Positions 7,906 to 16,700 of a stretch of DNA of 17,485 nucleotides are shown here, one piece after another. Source of the stretch: Bacteroidota bacterium (GTDB lineage: Bacteria > Bacteroidota > Ignavibacteria > Ignavibacteriales > Ignavibacteriaceae); assembly GCA_021796135.1 (NCBI GenBank), contig JAJYOQ010000028.1, forward strand, positions 1 through 17,485, given 5' to 3'. Each line of letters starts with the position of its first letter. Position 1 is the first letter of the stretch. Both the position numbers and the translations under genes were made by a program. The notes under the pieces are model-generated. The model ran no database searches, had not been told where the DNA came from, and saw nothing but the letters and a program-made list of their open reading frames with translations.

Positions 7906-7971
7906 TAAAAGATTTTAGTTCATTTAGTCCTTATAAATCTATTTATTTATTAACTAATTTGGAGACTTGTT

Positions 7972-9165
7972 ATGGGAAAAATTAAAGCTCTCACTTTAAT
8001 TGTTTTATTTTCAGCATCCTTTCTTTTATCTCAAAATGTAAACACCGGCGGAAAAGAAAACCTAATAATTAAGGGGTTTCTCAGTACTACATTATTTGCA
8101 CAGAACCAATTATTTGAATTTGGTAATGGTCAAAATGCAGAATGGGCAGCTACTAATAATACACAGAATCAGTGGTTTTACGGTGGCGATATCCGTAATT
8201 CAAGATTAATAATGATTTTCAACGGACCAAAGTTGTCAAGCGATTGGAAATTAGGAGGAGTTTTGGAGATGGATGCCTTCGGAGGTTTTAACGGAACCGG
8301 GGCTTTCAGTCCGGAGCAGCCTTATCCTAGAGTTCGACTCGCATATGCAGATTTAGTTAATGAAAATCTAACAATAAGAATCGGACAAGCATGGACTCCC
8401 CTTTTTGGAAATGTACCGGTATCATTATCTCATATAGCATTCCCGCTCGGTTATGGAACAGCAGGTGATGTAGGATGGCGCTTTCCGGGAATTTTCCTGT
8501 ATTATAAATTTGATTCAAACGGTTCTCCCACACAATTTGGAATAGATGCAGCAGTTTTTGAGGGATCATGGAGCGGACCAGGTTCACCCATAACATATAC
8601 AGACGGTGGAAATGTTGGAACGCCTCAATTTGAATTAAGGTTAAATTTAGAGAGTAATATTTCAGCAGAAACAAAAATTTCGGCTTATGTTGTCGGTCAT
8701 TACGATCAAGTAAACCTAACCCCGCTTAATAGCGCGCCATCAGTCAATTTGACTGGTTCAGCTTTTGAGGTAGGGGCAAGCTTAAATGCAGGAGATTTTT
8801 TACTGCAAGGAAATCTATATTCCGGTCAAAACATTGGACAGCAATTTGGTAATATGACACAATTTTCAACTAATAGCAGCGACCTATCTTCAACCGGATT
8901 TTGGCTTCAAGCAGGATATAGTTTTACAAAAGAATGGTCAATTTATGCTTATTACGGAAGCGAAAACGTTAATAAAGACCAGGCAAAATCACTTTTTGGA
9001 AATAGTGCAAGATTAAGTAACAACTTAATGGACTTCATGTTAAAATATCAAGTTGGTCCATTAGGATTAGGAGTTGAATTATTGCAAAGTAAGCTGACCT
9101 ACGGATTAAATGAAGATACTCAAAGCGGAACTCAAATAGCGCTTAGTTCCATGTACGGTTTTTAA
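7972..9165 (+). CDS. Outer-membrane beta-barrel porin, DcaP-like
   Basis: Predicted outer-membrane diffusion channel of 397 aa. Residues 1 to about 20 (MGKIKALTLIVLFSASFLLS) are a Sec signal peptide. The mature protein alternates polar and hydrophobic residues in strand-like blocks, is rich in Gly, Asn, Ser and aromatics, and ends in YGF, the terminal phenylalanine typical of barrel proteins. The stretches GGDIRNSRLIMIFNGP (about 68-83), GVLEMDAFGGFNG and RVRLAYADLVNENLTIRIGQ, followed by WTPLFGN, resemble the DcaP/trimeric porin family (known substrates include dicarboxylates and aromatic acids). A GGAG sits 7 nt before the ATG. Its place between the LytTR operator and the acetate transporter suggests it lets carboxylates through the outer membrane. 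Substrate is inference; barrel identity is firm and family assignment moderate. Confidence 0.82.
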   Translation: MGKIKALTLIVLFSASFLLSQNVNTGGKENLIIKGFLSTTLFAQNQLFEFGNGQNAEWAATNNTQNQWFYGGDIRNSRLIMIFNGPKLSSDWKLGGVLEMDAFGGFNGTGAFSPEQPYPRVRLAYADLVNENLTIRIGQAWTPLFGNVPVSLSHIAFPLGYGTAGDVGWRFPGIFLYYKFDSNGSPTQFGIDAAVFEGSWSGPGSPITYTDGGNVGTPQFELRLNLESNISAETKISAYVVGHYDQVNLTPLNSAPSVNLTGSAFEVGASLNAGDFLLQGNLYSGQNIGQQFGNMTQFSTNSSDLSSTGFWLQAGYSFTKEWSIYAYYGSENVNKDQAKSLFGNSARLSNNLMDFMLKYQVGPLGLGVELLQSKLTYGLNEDTQSGTQIALSSMYGF

Positions 9166-9201
9166 ATTTTTTAATGACTTTTAATATACATTCTATAATT
9201 G

Positions 9202-9210
9202 TGATATACT
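9202..9210 (+). promoter_or_regulatory. Possible extended -10 promoter before satP
   Basis: TGATATACT matches a TGN-TATAAT extended -10 element in the 97-nt gap between porin and transporter. It would place a transcript start near 9217, about 45 nt before the ATG. No matching -35 is seen. It would let satP-acs be expressed separately from the porin. Weak evidence in AT-rich DNA. Confidence 0.25.
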
Positions 9211-9262
9211 TTAATTTCTATTTTTTAATTATTAGATAAACTATATAAATTTAGGAGGTTAC

Positions 9263-9835
9263 ATGTCAGAAGGTACAAAAATCGTTGATACAACTGCTAA
9301 TCCAGCACCGCTCGGATTGCTTGCATTTGGGATGACTACAGTTCTTCTCAATCTGGCAAATGCCGGAATAATTGGTTTGTCAAGCATGATACTTGCTATG
9401 GGTGTTTTTTATGGCGGTCTTTCACAAATTTTCGCCGGATGGATGGAATGGAAGAAAGGTAATACTTTTGGCGCAACAGCTTTTTCTTCTTACGGAGCAT
9501 TTTGGCTTACACTAGTATATTTAATTGTAATGCCTAAATGGGGAGGAGTGACTGCAACGGATTCAAACGGAATGGTAGCCTACTTATTTATTTGGGGATT
9601 ATTTACTTTTTTTATGTGGATAGCTACTTTAAAGCATAACAAAGCACTTCAAGTTGTGTTCCTCACTTTATTTATTTTATTCTGGCTGCTTGCTTTAAAA
9701 GACTTGACAGGTAATTCATCAATAGGTATAATTGCAGGTTGGGAAGGCATAATTTGCGGATTATCCGCTATATATTTAGGTCTTGCGCAAGTTATTAACG
9801 AGAGCTATGGCAGAACAGTATTCCCAATAGGTTAA
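9263..9835 (+). CDS. satP: Acetate uptake transporter, GPR1/FUN34/YaaH (SatP) family
   Basis: Inner-membrane transporter of 190 aa with six predicted membrane helices, matching the compact bacterial SatP/YaaH size. The family signature NPAPLGL is at 13-19, directly before the first helix. Further family features are [13 protein letters not shown] (50-62), with the conserved Gly-Gly, Gln and Ala-Gly, and [17 protein letters not shown]. Family members take up acetate, and in some cases succinate, probably with protons. AGGAGG lies 4 nt before the ATG, one of the strongest ribosome binding sites in the window. acs begins only 40 nt after the stop, so import and activation of acetate are very likely co-expressed. 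The porin lies 97 nt upstream on the same strand. Confidence 0.95.
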   Translation: MSEGTKIVDTTANPAPLGLLAFGMTTVLLNLANAGIIGLSSMILAMGVFYGGLSQIFAGWMEWKKGNTFGATAFSSYGAFWLTLVYLIVMPKWGGVTATDSNGMVAYLFIWGLFTFFMWIATLKHNKALQVVFLTLFILFWLLALKDLTGNSSIGIIAGWEGIICGLSAIYLGLAQVINESYGRTVFPIG

Positions 9836-9875
9836 ATCATTTTTTTTCTAATCAATAAAGTTTTAGGAGTTATTA

Positions 9876-11906
9876 ATGGCTGACAAAAAAGTTGATTCCG
9901 AAGTATCGGAAGCCCAGATAGCGGTACATTGGAAAGAAGAAGGTTATTTTAAACCGACTGAGAAGTTTAGATCACAAGCAAACGTAAAGGATGAATCTAT
10001 CTTTAATCGATTCAGCATGGAAAACTTTCCTGATTGTTACAAAGAATATGCTGATATGCTAGATTGGTATAAACCTTACACAAAAGTATTGGACTCAAGT
10101 AATCCGCCATTTTTTAAATGGTTTACAGGCGGAAAAATAAATGCTTCGTATAACTGCGTAGACAGGCATTTGGGAAAATATAAGAACAAGACCGCAATAC
10201 ATTTCGTACCGGAACCGGAAGATGAAGCTATTCAGCATATGACCTACCAGGAACTTTATATAAAAGTTAATGAGTTTGCAGCCCTTCTAAGAGACTTTTG
10301 CGGAGTTAAGGCAGGTGATACAGTTACTCTTCACATGCCTATGATTCCAGAGATAGCAGTAGCAATGCTTGCATGTGCGCGTTTAGGAGCAATCCACTCA
10401 CAAGTATTTTCAGGATTTTCCGGAAAAGCTTGCGGAGAAAGAGTAGCTGACGCAAAGAGTAAAGTGTTAATTACAGCTGACTCATATTACAGAGGAGGAA
10501 CATTAATAGACCATAAAGAGAAAGCTGATATTGCTTATGATGAAGCATTGAAAGAAGGACAAAAGATTGAAAAGGTTTTGATATTCGAGCGTTATCCCGG
10601 TAAATACTCTGCAAAAACACCTCTTGTAGAAGGACGCGACTATTTAGTCAATGACATTATTAAAAAATACTACCATGCAAAAATAGAACCTGTAGAACTT
10701 GCTTCAGAAGACAGCCTATTTATAATGTACACTTCCGGATCAACCGGAAAACCAAAGGGAGCACAGCATTCAATCGGCGGTTACTTAGCATACGTAACAG
10801 GTACATCAAAATATGTTCAGGATATTCATCCTGAGGATGTATATTGGTGTATGGCGGATATCGGCTGGATTACCGGACATTCATACATAATATACGGTCC
10901 GTTAGCATTGGCAGCCTCTTCCGTTATCTATGAAGGAGTTCCGACACATCCAGATGCAGCAAGACCATGGAGAGTAGCGGAAGAATTAGATGTAAATATA
11001 TTCCATACATCGCCTACTGCCATTCGTGCATTAAGACGTGTAGGACCAGATGAACCGACTAAATATAATTATCATTTCAAACATATGACTACTGTCGGAG
11101 AGCCAATAGAACCTGAAGTTTGGAGGTGGTATTATAATATTGTTGGTAAAAAAGAAGCATCTGTAGTTGACACATGGTGGCAGACCGAAACCGGAGGATT
11201 TCTCTGTTCGACACTGCCTGGAATTCATGATATGAAACCCGGAAGTGCAGGACCCGGAGTTCCGGGAATATATCCCATAATATTCGATGAAGAAGGCAAA
11301 CCACTGCCAGCAGGAAGCGGAAAAGCCGGGAATATATGTATCCAGAATCCTTGGCCGGGAAGAATGCTTACAATTTGGGGAGATGATGCCAGGTTTGTCA
11401 GACAATACTATCAAAGATATAATAAGGACCCCAAAAGTAAAGATTGGCATGATTGGCCCTATTTTGCGGGTGACGGTGCAGTCGAAGCCGCAGATGGTTA
11501 TTTCAGAATACTTGGAAGAATAGATGATGTCATAAATGTTGCCGGTCATCGTTTAGGGACAAAAGAATTGGAATCTGCGGCACTAATGTGTCAAGAAGTC
11601 GGCGAAGCAGCAGTAGTTCCCGTATCAGACCCTATAAAAGGGAAAATCCCTCATATATTTGTATCCCTAAAACCGGGATATGTTGCTAGTACTGAATTAC
11701 AGAAAAAGGTTACCGATACATTAGCCAAGGAAATCGGACCTTTTGCAAAACCGGGAAAGGTTTGGATAGTATCAGACATGCCGAAAACAAGATCAGGTAA
11801 AATTATGAGAAGAATATTATCTGCTATTGCAAATAAGCAGGATGTAGGTGATATAACAACATTAGCAAATCCTCAAGTAGTTGAGGAAATCATTAATATG
11901 CCATAG
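9876..11906 (+). CDS. acs: Acetyl-CoA synthetase (acetate--CoA ligase, AMP-forming)
   Basis: Cytoplasmic enzyme that converts acetate, ATP and CoA to acetyl-CoA, AMP and PPi through acetyl-AMP. At 676 aa it is near the usual length of about 650. Visible motifs: N-terminal VHWKEEGYF (17-25); nucleotide-binding loop YTSGSTGKPKG (285-295); WWQTETGG (434-441), whose second tryptophan limits the pocket to acetate-sized acids in characterised Acs; GRIDDVINVAGHRLGT (547-562), the hinge and CoA region; and PKTRSGKIMRR (636-646), with K642 as the catalytic lysine that protein acetyltransferases modify in other bacteria. AGGAG lies 6 nt before the ATG. It follows satP by 40 nt and is followed by an intrinsic terminator, so it ends the operon. 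No acetyltransferase or deacetylase gene is in view. Confidence 0.98.
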   Translation: MADKKVDSEVSEAQIAVHWKEEGYFKPTEKFRSQANVKDESIFNRFSMENFPDCYKEYADMLDWYKPYTKVLDSSNPPFFKWFTGGKINASYNCVDRHLGKYKNKTAIHFVPEPEDEAIQHMTYQELYIKVNEFAALLRDFCGVKAGDTVTLHMPMIPEIAVAMLACARLGAIHSQVFSGFSGKACGERVADAKSKVLITADSYYRGGTLIDHKEKADIAYDEALKEGQKIEKVLIFERYPGKYSAKTPLVEGRDYLVNDIIKKYYHAKIEPVELASEDSLFIMYTSGSTGKPKGAQHSIGGYLAYVTGTSKYVQDIHPEDVYWCMADIGWITGHSYIIYGPLALAASSVIYEGVPTHPDAARPWRVAEELDVNIFHTSPTAIRALRRVGPDEPTKYNYHFKHMTTVGEPIEPEVWRWYYNIVGKKEASVVDTWWQTETGGFLCSTLPGIHDMKPGSAGPGVPGIYPIIFDEEGKPLPAGSGKAGNICIQNPWPGRMLTIWGDDARFVRQYYQRYNKDPKSKDWHDWPYFAGDGAVEAADGYFRILGRIDDVINVAGHRLGTKELESAALMCQEVGEAAVVPVSDPIKGKIPHIFVSLKPGYVASTELQKKVTDTLAKEIGPFAKPGKVWIVSDMPKTRSGKIMRRILSAIANKQDVGDITTLANPQVVEEIINMP

Positions 11907-11916
11907 ATCCTAATTT

Positions 11917-11952
11917 GGAGGCTTTGATTAAGATTCAGAGCCTCCTTTATTT
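11917..11952 (+). terminator. Rho-independent terminator after acs
   Basis: GGAGGCTTTGA (11917-11927) pairs with TCAGAGCCTCC (11935-11945) around a 7-nt loop. This gives an 11-bp stem with one T-G wobble, followed by a T-rich run (TTTATTTTA). It starts 10 nt after the acs stop and is the clearest terminator in the window. Confidence 0.88.
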
Positions 11953-12104
11953 TATTACAGTTCAATAATAATATTCCCCGATAAATAAAAAATCCCAGCT
12001 TCGAATTCAATTATTTTTTCACTTTCTATATTCCAGCATAGAAGAACTCTAAATAAAATTTCCTAATTTTACTTAATTATTCTAACTCATATTTAATTGG
12101 ACAA

Positions 12105-12959
12105 ATGAATAAAATTCAAGAGCATCAAAAAGGAATTTTAGCTGTTTTAACAGCCGCGATTATGTGGAGTACGGGCGGCATGTTTATCAAGTTGATTACA
12201 TACGATGCATTGCAAATATCATTCTTTAGAGGAATATTTGCTGCCTTAGTGTTTCTCGCAATTTTTAAAAAAGAAATTTTTTATGCAAATGTATTTACAA
12301 TAATTAATGCCGCATTTTATTCAGCAATACTAATTCTTTTTGTGATTGCCACAAAAACTACTACTGCTGCAAATGCAATATTTCTTCAATATACTGCACC
12401 GATATATGTATTGATTTTTGAGCCGATAATTAATAGAACCAAATACGAAAAGATTAATGTAATCACGATATTTATTTGTTTTTTGGGGATGATTTTATTT
12501 TTCTTCGGAAGAATTTCCACAGGATATCAGGAAGGTAATATAATTGCATTATTATCAGGAGTAGCTTACGCAGCTTTTCTATTGGGAATGAGAAAGAATA
12601 AAAAGGAATACCAATTCAGTTCAATATTTTATGGAAATGTTATAGTAGCACTGATTTGTTTACCTTCAATATTTTCAATTCATAGCTTCGACATGAAAAA
12701 CCTACTCATGTTGACCTACCTAGGTATAATTCAGATAGGTATAGCATATGCTATATTTAGTTACGGTCTTAAAAAAGTTTTGGCAATTGAGGCATCATTA
12801 ATTTCAATGATTGAACCTGTACTAAATCCGGTATGGGTGTTTTTAGGATATGGCGAAATACCATCAATAAATGCAATTTTCGGCGGTGTAATCATTATAG
12901 CAGCAATTTCTGTAAGAACATATATTTCAGAGTCTAAAAAGAAATTAATAAAAAGTTGA
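12105..12959 (+). CDS. EamA/DMT-superfamily permease
   Basis: Inner-membrane transporter of 284 aa made of two EamA repeats, about ten hydrophobic helices in all. The first repeat shows MWSTGGMFIK (20-29), FFRGIFAALVFL and ANAIFLQYTAPIYVLIFEPI. The second shows GNIIALLSGVAYAAFLLGMRK, GIAYAIFSYGLKKV, and then ISMIEPVLNPVWVFLGYGEIPS, the characteristic end of the family. DMT proteins export or import amino acids, nucleotide sugars and other metabolites; sequence alone does not reveal the substrate here. No good ribosome binding site precedes the ATG. It is separated from acs by a terminator and about 150 nt of featureless AT-rich DNA, and converges with pdxH, whose stop is 15 nt away. Confidence 0.9.
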   Translation: MNKIQEHQKGILAVLTAAIMWSTGGMFIKLITYDALQISFFRGIFAALVFLAIFKKEIFYANVFTIINAAFYSAILILFVIATKTTTAANAIFLQYTAPIYVLIFEPIINRTKYEKINVITIFICFLGMILFFFGRISTGYQEGNIIALLSGVAYAAFLLGMRKNKKEYQFSSIFYGNVIVALICLPSIFSIHSFDMKNLLMLTYLGIIQIGIAYAIFSYGLKKVLAIEASLISMIEPVLNPVWVFLGYGEIPSINAIFGGVIIIAAISVRTYISESKKKLIKS

Positions 12960-12978
12960 ATCAATAAGATTAATTCAA
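12956..12978. other. Imperfect palindrome spanning two convergent stop codons
   Basis: TTGAAT (12956-12961) pairs with ATTCAA (12973-12978). After a C/A mismatch, AAT (12963-12965) pairs with ATT (12969-12971) around a 3-nt loop. The arms contain the TGA stop of the permease (12957-12959) and the TGA stop of pdxH on the other strand (12977-12975). With no GC core and no T-run, it could be at most a weak two-way 3'-end hairpin. Confidence 0.4.
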
Positions 12979-13622
12979 GGAGAAAGCCTAGCAATATTCC
13001 AATTAGATTTAGATTTGGAATAGACTATCCTATCATGGAGCCTATTTTCCCTTCCCTGCCAGAATTCAAAATAATCAGGAACTATTTTAAATCCTCCCCA
13101 AAAAGGAGGAAGCGGAATTTCCTTACCTGCAAATTTATTTTTAGCATTAAGAAATGAATCTTCTAAATATTTACGGTGAGGTATTTTTCTACTTTGTATA
13201 GATGACCAGGCGGCTATTTGACTTTCTATAGGACGTGAGTGAAAGTAATCTTCTGATTTATTCGCCGATATTTTTTTAGCTTTCCCTGATATTCTGACTT
13301 GTCTCTCAATTTCTTTCCAATAAAACAATGCTTCTACTTTAGGATTTGATAATATCTCGCTTCCCTTCTGACTTTTATAATTTGTAAAAAATATAAAACC
13401 GTCATTACTAAATTCTTTCAAAAGGACAGTCCTAACCGAAGGTTTACAATTTTTATCAGAAGTCGCAATAATCATCGCTGTAGAGTCAATAATATTTAAT
13501 TCTAAAACCTCGTTCATCCATAAGGAAAATTGTTCAAACGGATTTCTATTAACACTTTTTTCATCTAGTACTTTCAAAGAATATTCTCTTCTTAACCTTG
13601 AAATATCTGTATTTTTTGTCAT
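12975..13622 (-). CDS. pdxH: Pyridoxamine 5'-phosphate oxidase
   Basis: Cytoplasmic FMN enzyme that oxidises pyridoxamine or pyridoxine 5'-phosphate to pyridoxal 5'-phosphate using oxygen, in vitamin B6 synthesis and salvage. At 215 aa it has the usual length. Motifs in order: RREYSLKVLDE near the N-terminus; NPFEQFSLWMNEV (27-39); the FMN-binding stretches RTVLLKEF (64-71) and FFTNYKSQKG (78-87); EIERQVRISGKA (104-115); SRPIESQIAAWSSIQS (129-144); and the C-terminal signature FWGGFKIVP...EFWQGRENRLHDR (174-198), with R194 and H196 matching the substrate-binding Arg and His of the E. coli enzyme. No clear Shine-Dalgarno. It faces the permease gene end to end and is divergent from kgd across 96 nt. 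Its need for oxygen hints at at least facultative aerobic life. Confidence 0.97.
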   Translation of the reverse strand: MTKNTDISRLRREYSLKVLDEKSVNRNPFEQFSLWMNEVLELNIIDSTAMIIATSDKNCKPSVRTVLLKEFSNDGFIFFTNYKSQKGSEILSNPKVEALFYWKEIERQVRISGKAKKISANKSEDYFHSRPIESQIAAWSSIQSRKIPHRKYLEDSFLNAKNKFAGKEIPLPPFWGGFKIVPDYFEFWQGRENRLHDRIVYSKSKSNWNIARLSP

Positions 13623-13718
13623 ATCATTTAAACCAGTAAATGTCTTTCTTAGTAAGTTAATTATTAATAAATTTTATAACTAAGATATATTCATTATTGT
13701 AAATTAAAAAAAAATATT
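13623..13718. other. Divergent intergenic region between pdxH and kgd
   Basis: This 96-nt, very AT-rich gap must hold promoters for both genes. It ends in a run of nine A residues just before the kgd ATG at 13719. No Shine-Dalgarno, paired repeat or clear -35/-10 set was found. Confidence 0.4.
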
Positions 13719-16700
13719 ATGAAATCGAGTGATCTGACTAAAGAGCAAAAAGAAGAAATTGAAAAGTTCGGTGCAAATACATGGTTTGTCGAATATTTGC
13801 ATAAACTATACGAAGAAAATCCCGGAGAAGTTCCGGAACAATGGCGAAATTTTTTCGGTAAAGAAGAATCGGATAAAACTAAAGATATAAATATAGGATT
13901 CGAAAATAAAACTGTTCCTCCGGAGAATAAAAATAAAATGCCTGAACCTTCTCAAGAAGATAAAACACAGATTATTGCCGGAGCACAAGCTAAGATTTTG
14001 GATAATATGAACAAAAGTTTGACTATCCCAGTTGCTACATCACAAAGGTCAATTCCGGTTAAACTTTTAGAAGAGAACAGAATTATCATTAATCAAAGTC
14101 TTCAAAAAAGGAATGAAAGGAAAATTTCATTCACACATTTAATTGCCTGGGCAATAGTTAAAGCAATTATGACTAACCCCGTAATGAATAATGCTTTTAC
14201 AATTATAAATGATCGCCCAAATGTATTAAAGAGAAATGATATCAATTTAGGCATTGCGATAGATATTGAGAAAAAAGATGGTACGCATTCTTTAATTGTG
14301 CCGAACATTAAAAAAGCCAATCGTATGAATTTTAAAGAATTCGTAAAATCTTATGATGATCTTATAGATAGATCCCGAAAAGGGTTGATTGACCCTTCAG
14401 AATTTGCAGGAACTACAGTGACGTTAACAAATCCGGGCACAATCGGTACAATCTTCTCTGTACCAAGATTAATGATGGGACAAGGGACAATAATAGCCAC
14501 CGGATCCATTCAGTACCCTGCAGAATATCAAGCTATGTCTCCATCCACAATATCTGCAATCGGAATAAGTAAGGTAATGAATATTTCAAGCACTTATGAT
14601 CACCGCATAATACAAGGTGCAGAATCAGGCTTATTCTTAAAAGAAATACATGAGCTTTTATTAGGAGCAAATTTTTTCTATGAAGAAATATTCGAAGATC
14701 TTAAAATTCCGCTTATCCCTCTTGGTTGGATGACTGATTCTCAACCACAAGCATTTTCGAATAGAATTGACACAGAAGAAATAGAGAAGCAGGGAAAAGT
14801 TTTACAGCTAATTAATCTTTATAGAGTAAGAGGACATTTAATAGCTAATTTTGATCCTCTTGGCAGTCAGCTTACATATCATCCTGAATTAGATCCAGCA
14901 TCTTATAAATTAACTTTATGGGATCTGGACAGAGAATTTGTTACTGGTGGTTTTGGCGGATTAAAAAAAGCAACTTTACGCGAGATATTAGAAATACTTC
15001 AAAAAACTTATTGTGAAAAGATCGGTGCTGAATATATGCATATTCAAAATCCTCTCGAAAAGTTGTGGCTTCAGAACAAAATGGAACCCGTGAAAAATGT
15101 TCCTCAGTTCAATAAAGAAATCAAAAAAATTATTCTTAATAAATTAATAGCTGCCGAAACTTTTGAACATTTTATACATAATAAGTTTATCGGGCATAAA
15201 AGATTTTCGCTTGAAGGTTCCGAAACATTAATTCCGGTGCTAGATCTAATTCTCAACAATTCAAGTGAAAATGGTATCTTAGAAGTAGTACTAGGGATGG
15301 CACATAGAGGCAGACTAAACGTACTTGCCAATATAATCGGGAAATCATTTGAATCTATTTTTTCAGAATTTGAGGATATTGCTGATTTAGATTCAATAGA
15401 GGGTTCCGGCGACGTAAAATATCATCTCGGAGCATCCGGTAAATATAAAACAAGAAACGGAGGAAGTGTAATTGTTTCGGTGGCTTCCAATCCAAGTCAT
15501 CTTGAATGGGTCAACCCTGTAGTTGAAGGAATAGTCCGCGCTAAACAGACTCGACTAGATGACCGCAAAGAGCATAAAAAAGTTCTCCCTGTATTAATAC
15601 ACGGAGATGCTGCATTTGCAGGGCAAGGAATAGTTGCAGAAACATTGAATTTATCACAGCTAAGCGGATATCGAACCGGAGGTACAATCCATATCATAAT
15701 TAACAATCAAATTGGATTTACAACAACACCTGACGAAGCACGTTCATCTCAATACGCAACAGATGTTGCAAAAATGATTCAAGCACCAATTTTGCACGTT
15801 AATGGCGACGATCCGGAATCTGCATTATGGGCGGCTCAAATAGCATTTGAATACAGGCAGATGTTCAAAAAAGACATAGTCATAGATATGTTTGGTTATA
15901 GACGGCATGGCCACAATGAAGGAGATGAACCAGGATTTACTCAACCGCTGCTTTACGAGAAAATTAAAGATCATCCTTCCGTACAAAAGATTTATTTAAG
16001 CAGGTTATTAAAAGAAAAAACAATCAATGAAGAAGAAGTTAAAGTATTCCAAAATCTAATAGACAACATTTTATCTGAATCTTTTGATAAAATTAAAAGA
16101 AGAATATCAACTTTTAACGGAGATGCTCCGCTTGCAGTGTCAAAAGAAAGAATTGAATCAATTACAGCAATAAGCAGTACTTCAATATCGGAAATTGAAT
16201 TAGAGGAAATAATAAGAGGAATCACAAGACTTCCAAAAGATTTTTCAGTACATCCGAAATTGAAAAAATTCTTAGAAAAAAGGATTGAATTTTTACAAGA
16301 TAATTCAGGAGCAGATTGGGCATTAGCAGAATCATTGGCATTTGGAAGTCTTTTATTGGAAGGTACCCCCATAAGGTTAAGCGGTCAGGATAGTGTAAGA
16401 GGCACTTTTAGTCACCGTCATCTTGCATTAACTGATATCAATACCGGGTTAGAATATTTTCCGCTAAAACATTTAAAAAGTAATCAGGCAAAAATTGAGG
16501 CGCTAGATAGTTTGCTTTCAGAAGCGGCTGTACTTGGTTTTGAATATGGTTACATTACAGCAGATCCGCTTACCTTAGTAATATGGGAAGCACAATTCGG
16601 CGATTTTGCAAACGGTGCACAAGTAATCATTGATAATTTTATTGTTGTATCAAACGAAAAATGGAAGCTTTCAAATAATTTAGTAATGCTTCTGCCGCAT

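Noticed and set aside
11031..11549. A 172-codon open frame antisense to acs
   Set aside because: It lies wholly inside the conserved acs coding sequence, shows no recognisable domain or start site, and is explained by the codon composition of acs.
11956..12104. A possible small gene or RNA between the acs terminator and the permease
   Set aside because: No open frame with a start site, no stable hairpin beyond the terminator, and no known RNA motif was seen. It is plain AT-rich spacer.
15992..16372. A 126-codon open frame antisense to kgd, and several shorter ones along kgd and leuS
   Set aside because: All are contained in strongly conserved enzyme genes, lack family resemblance and ribosome binding sites, and are shadows of the real frames.
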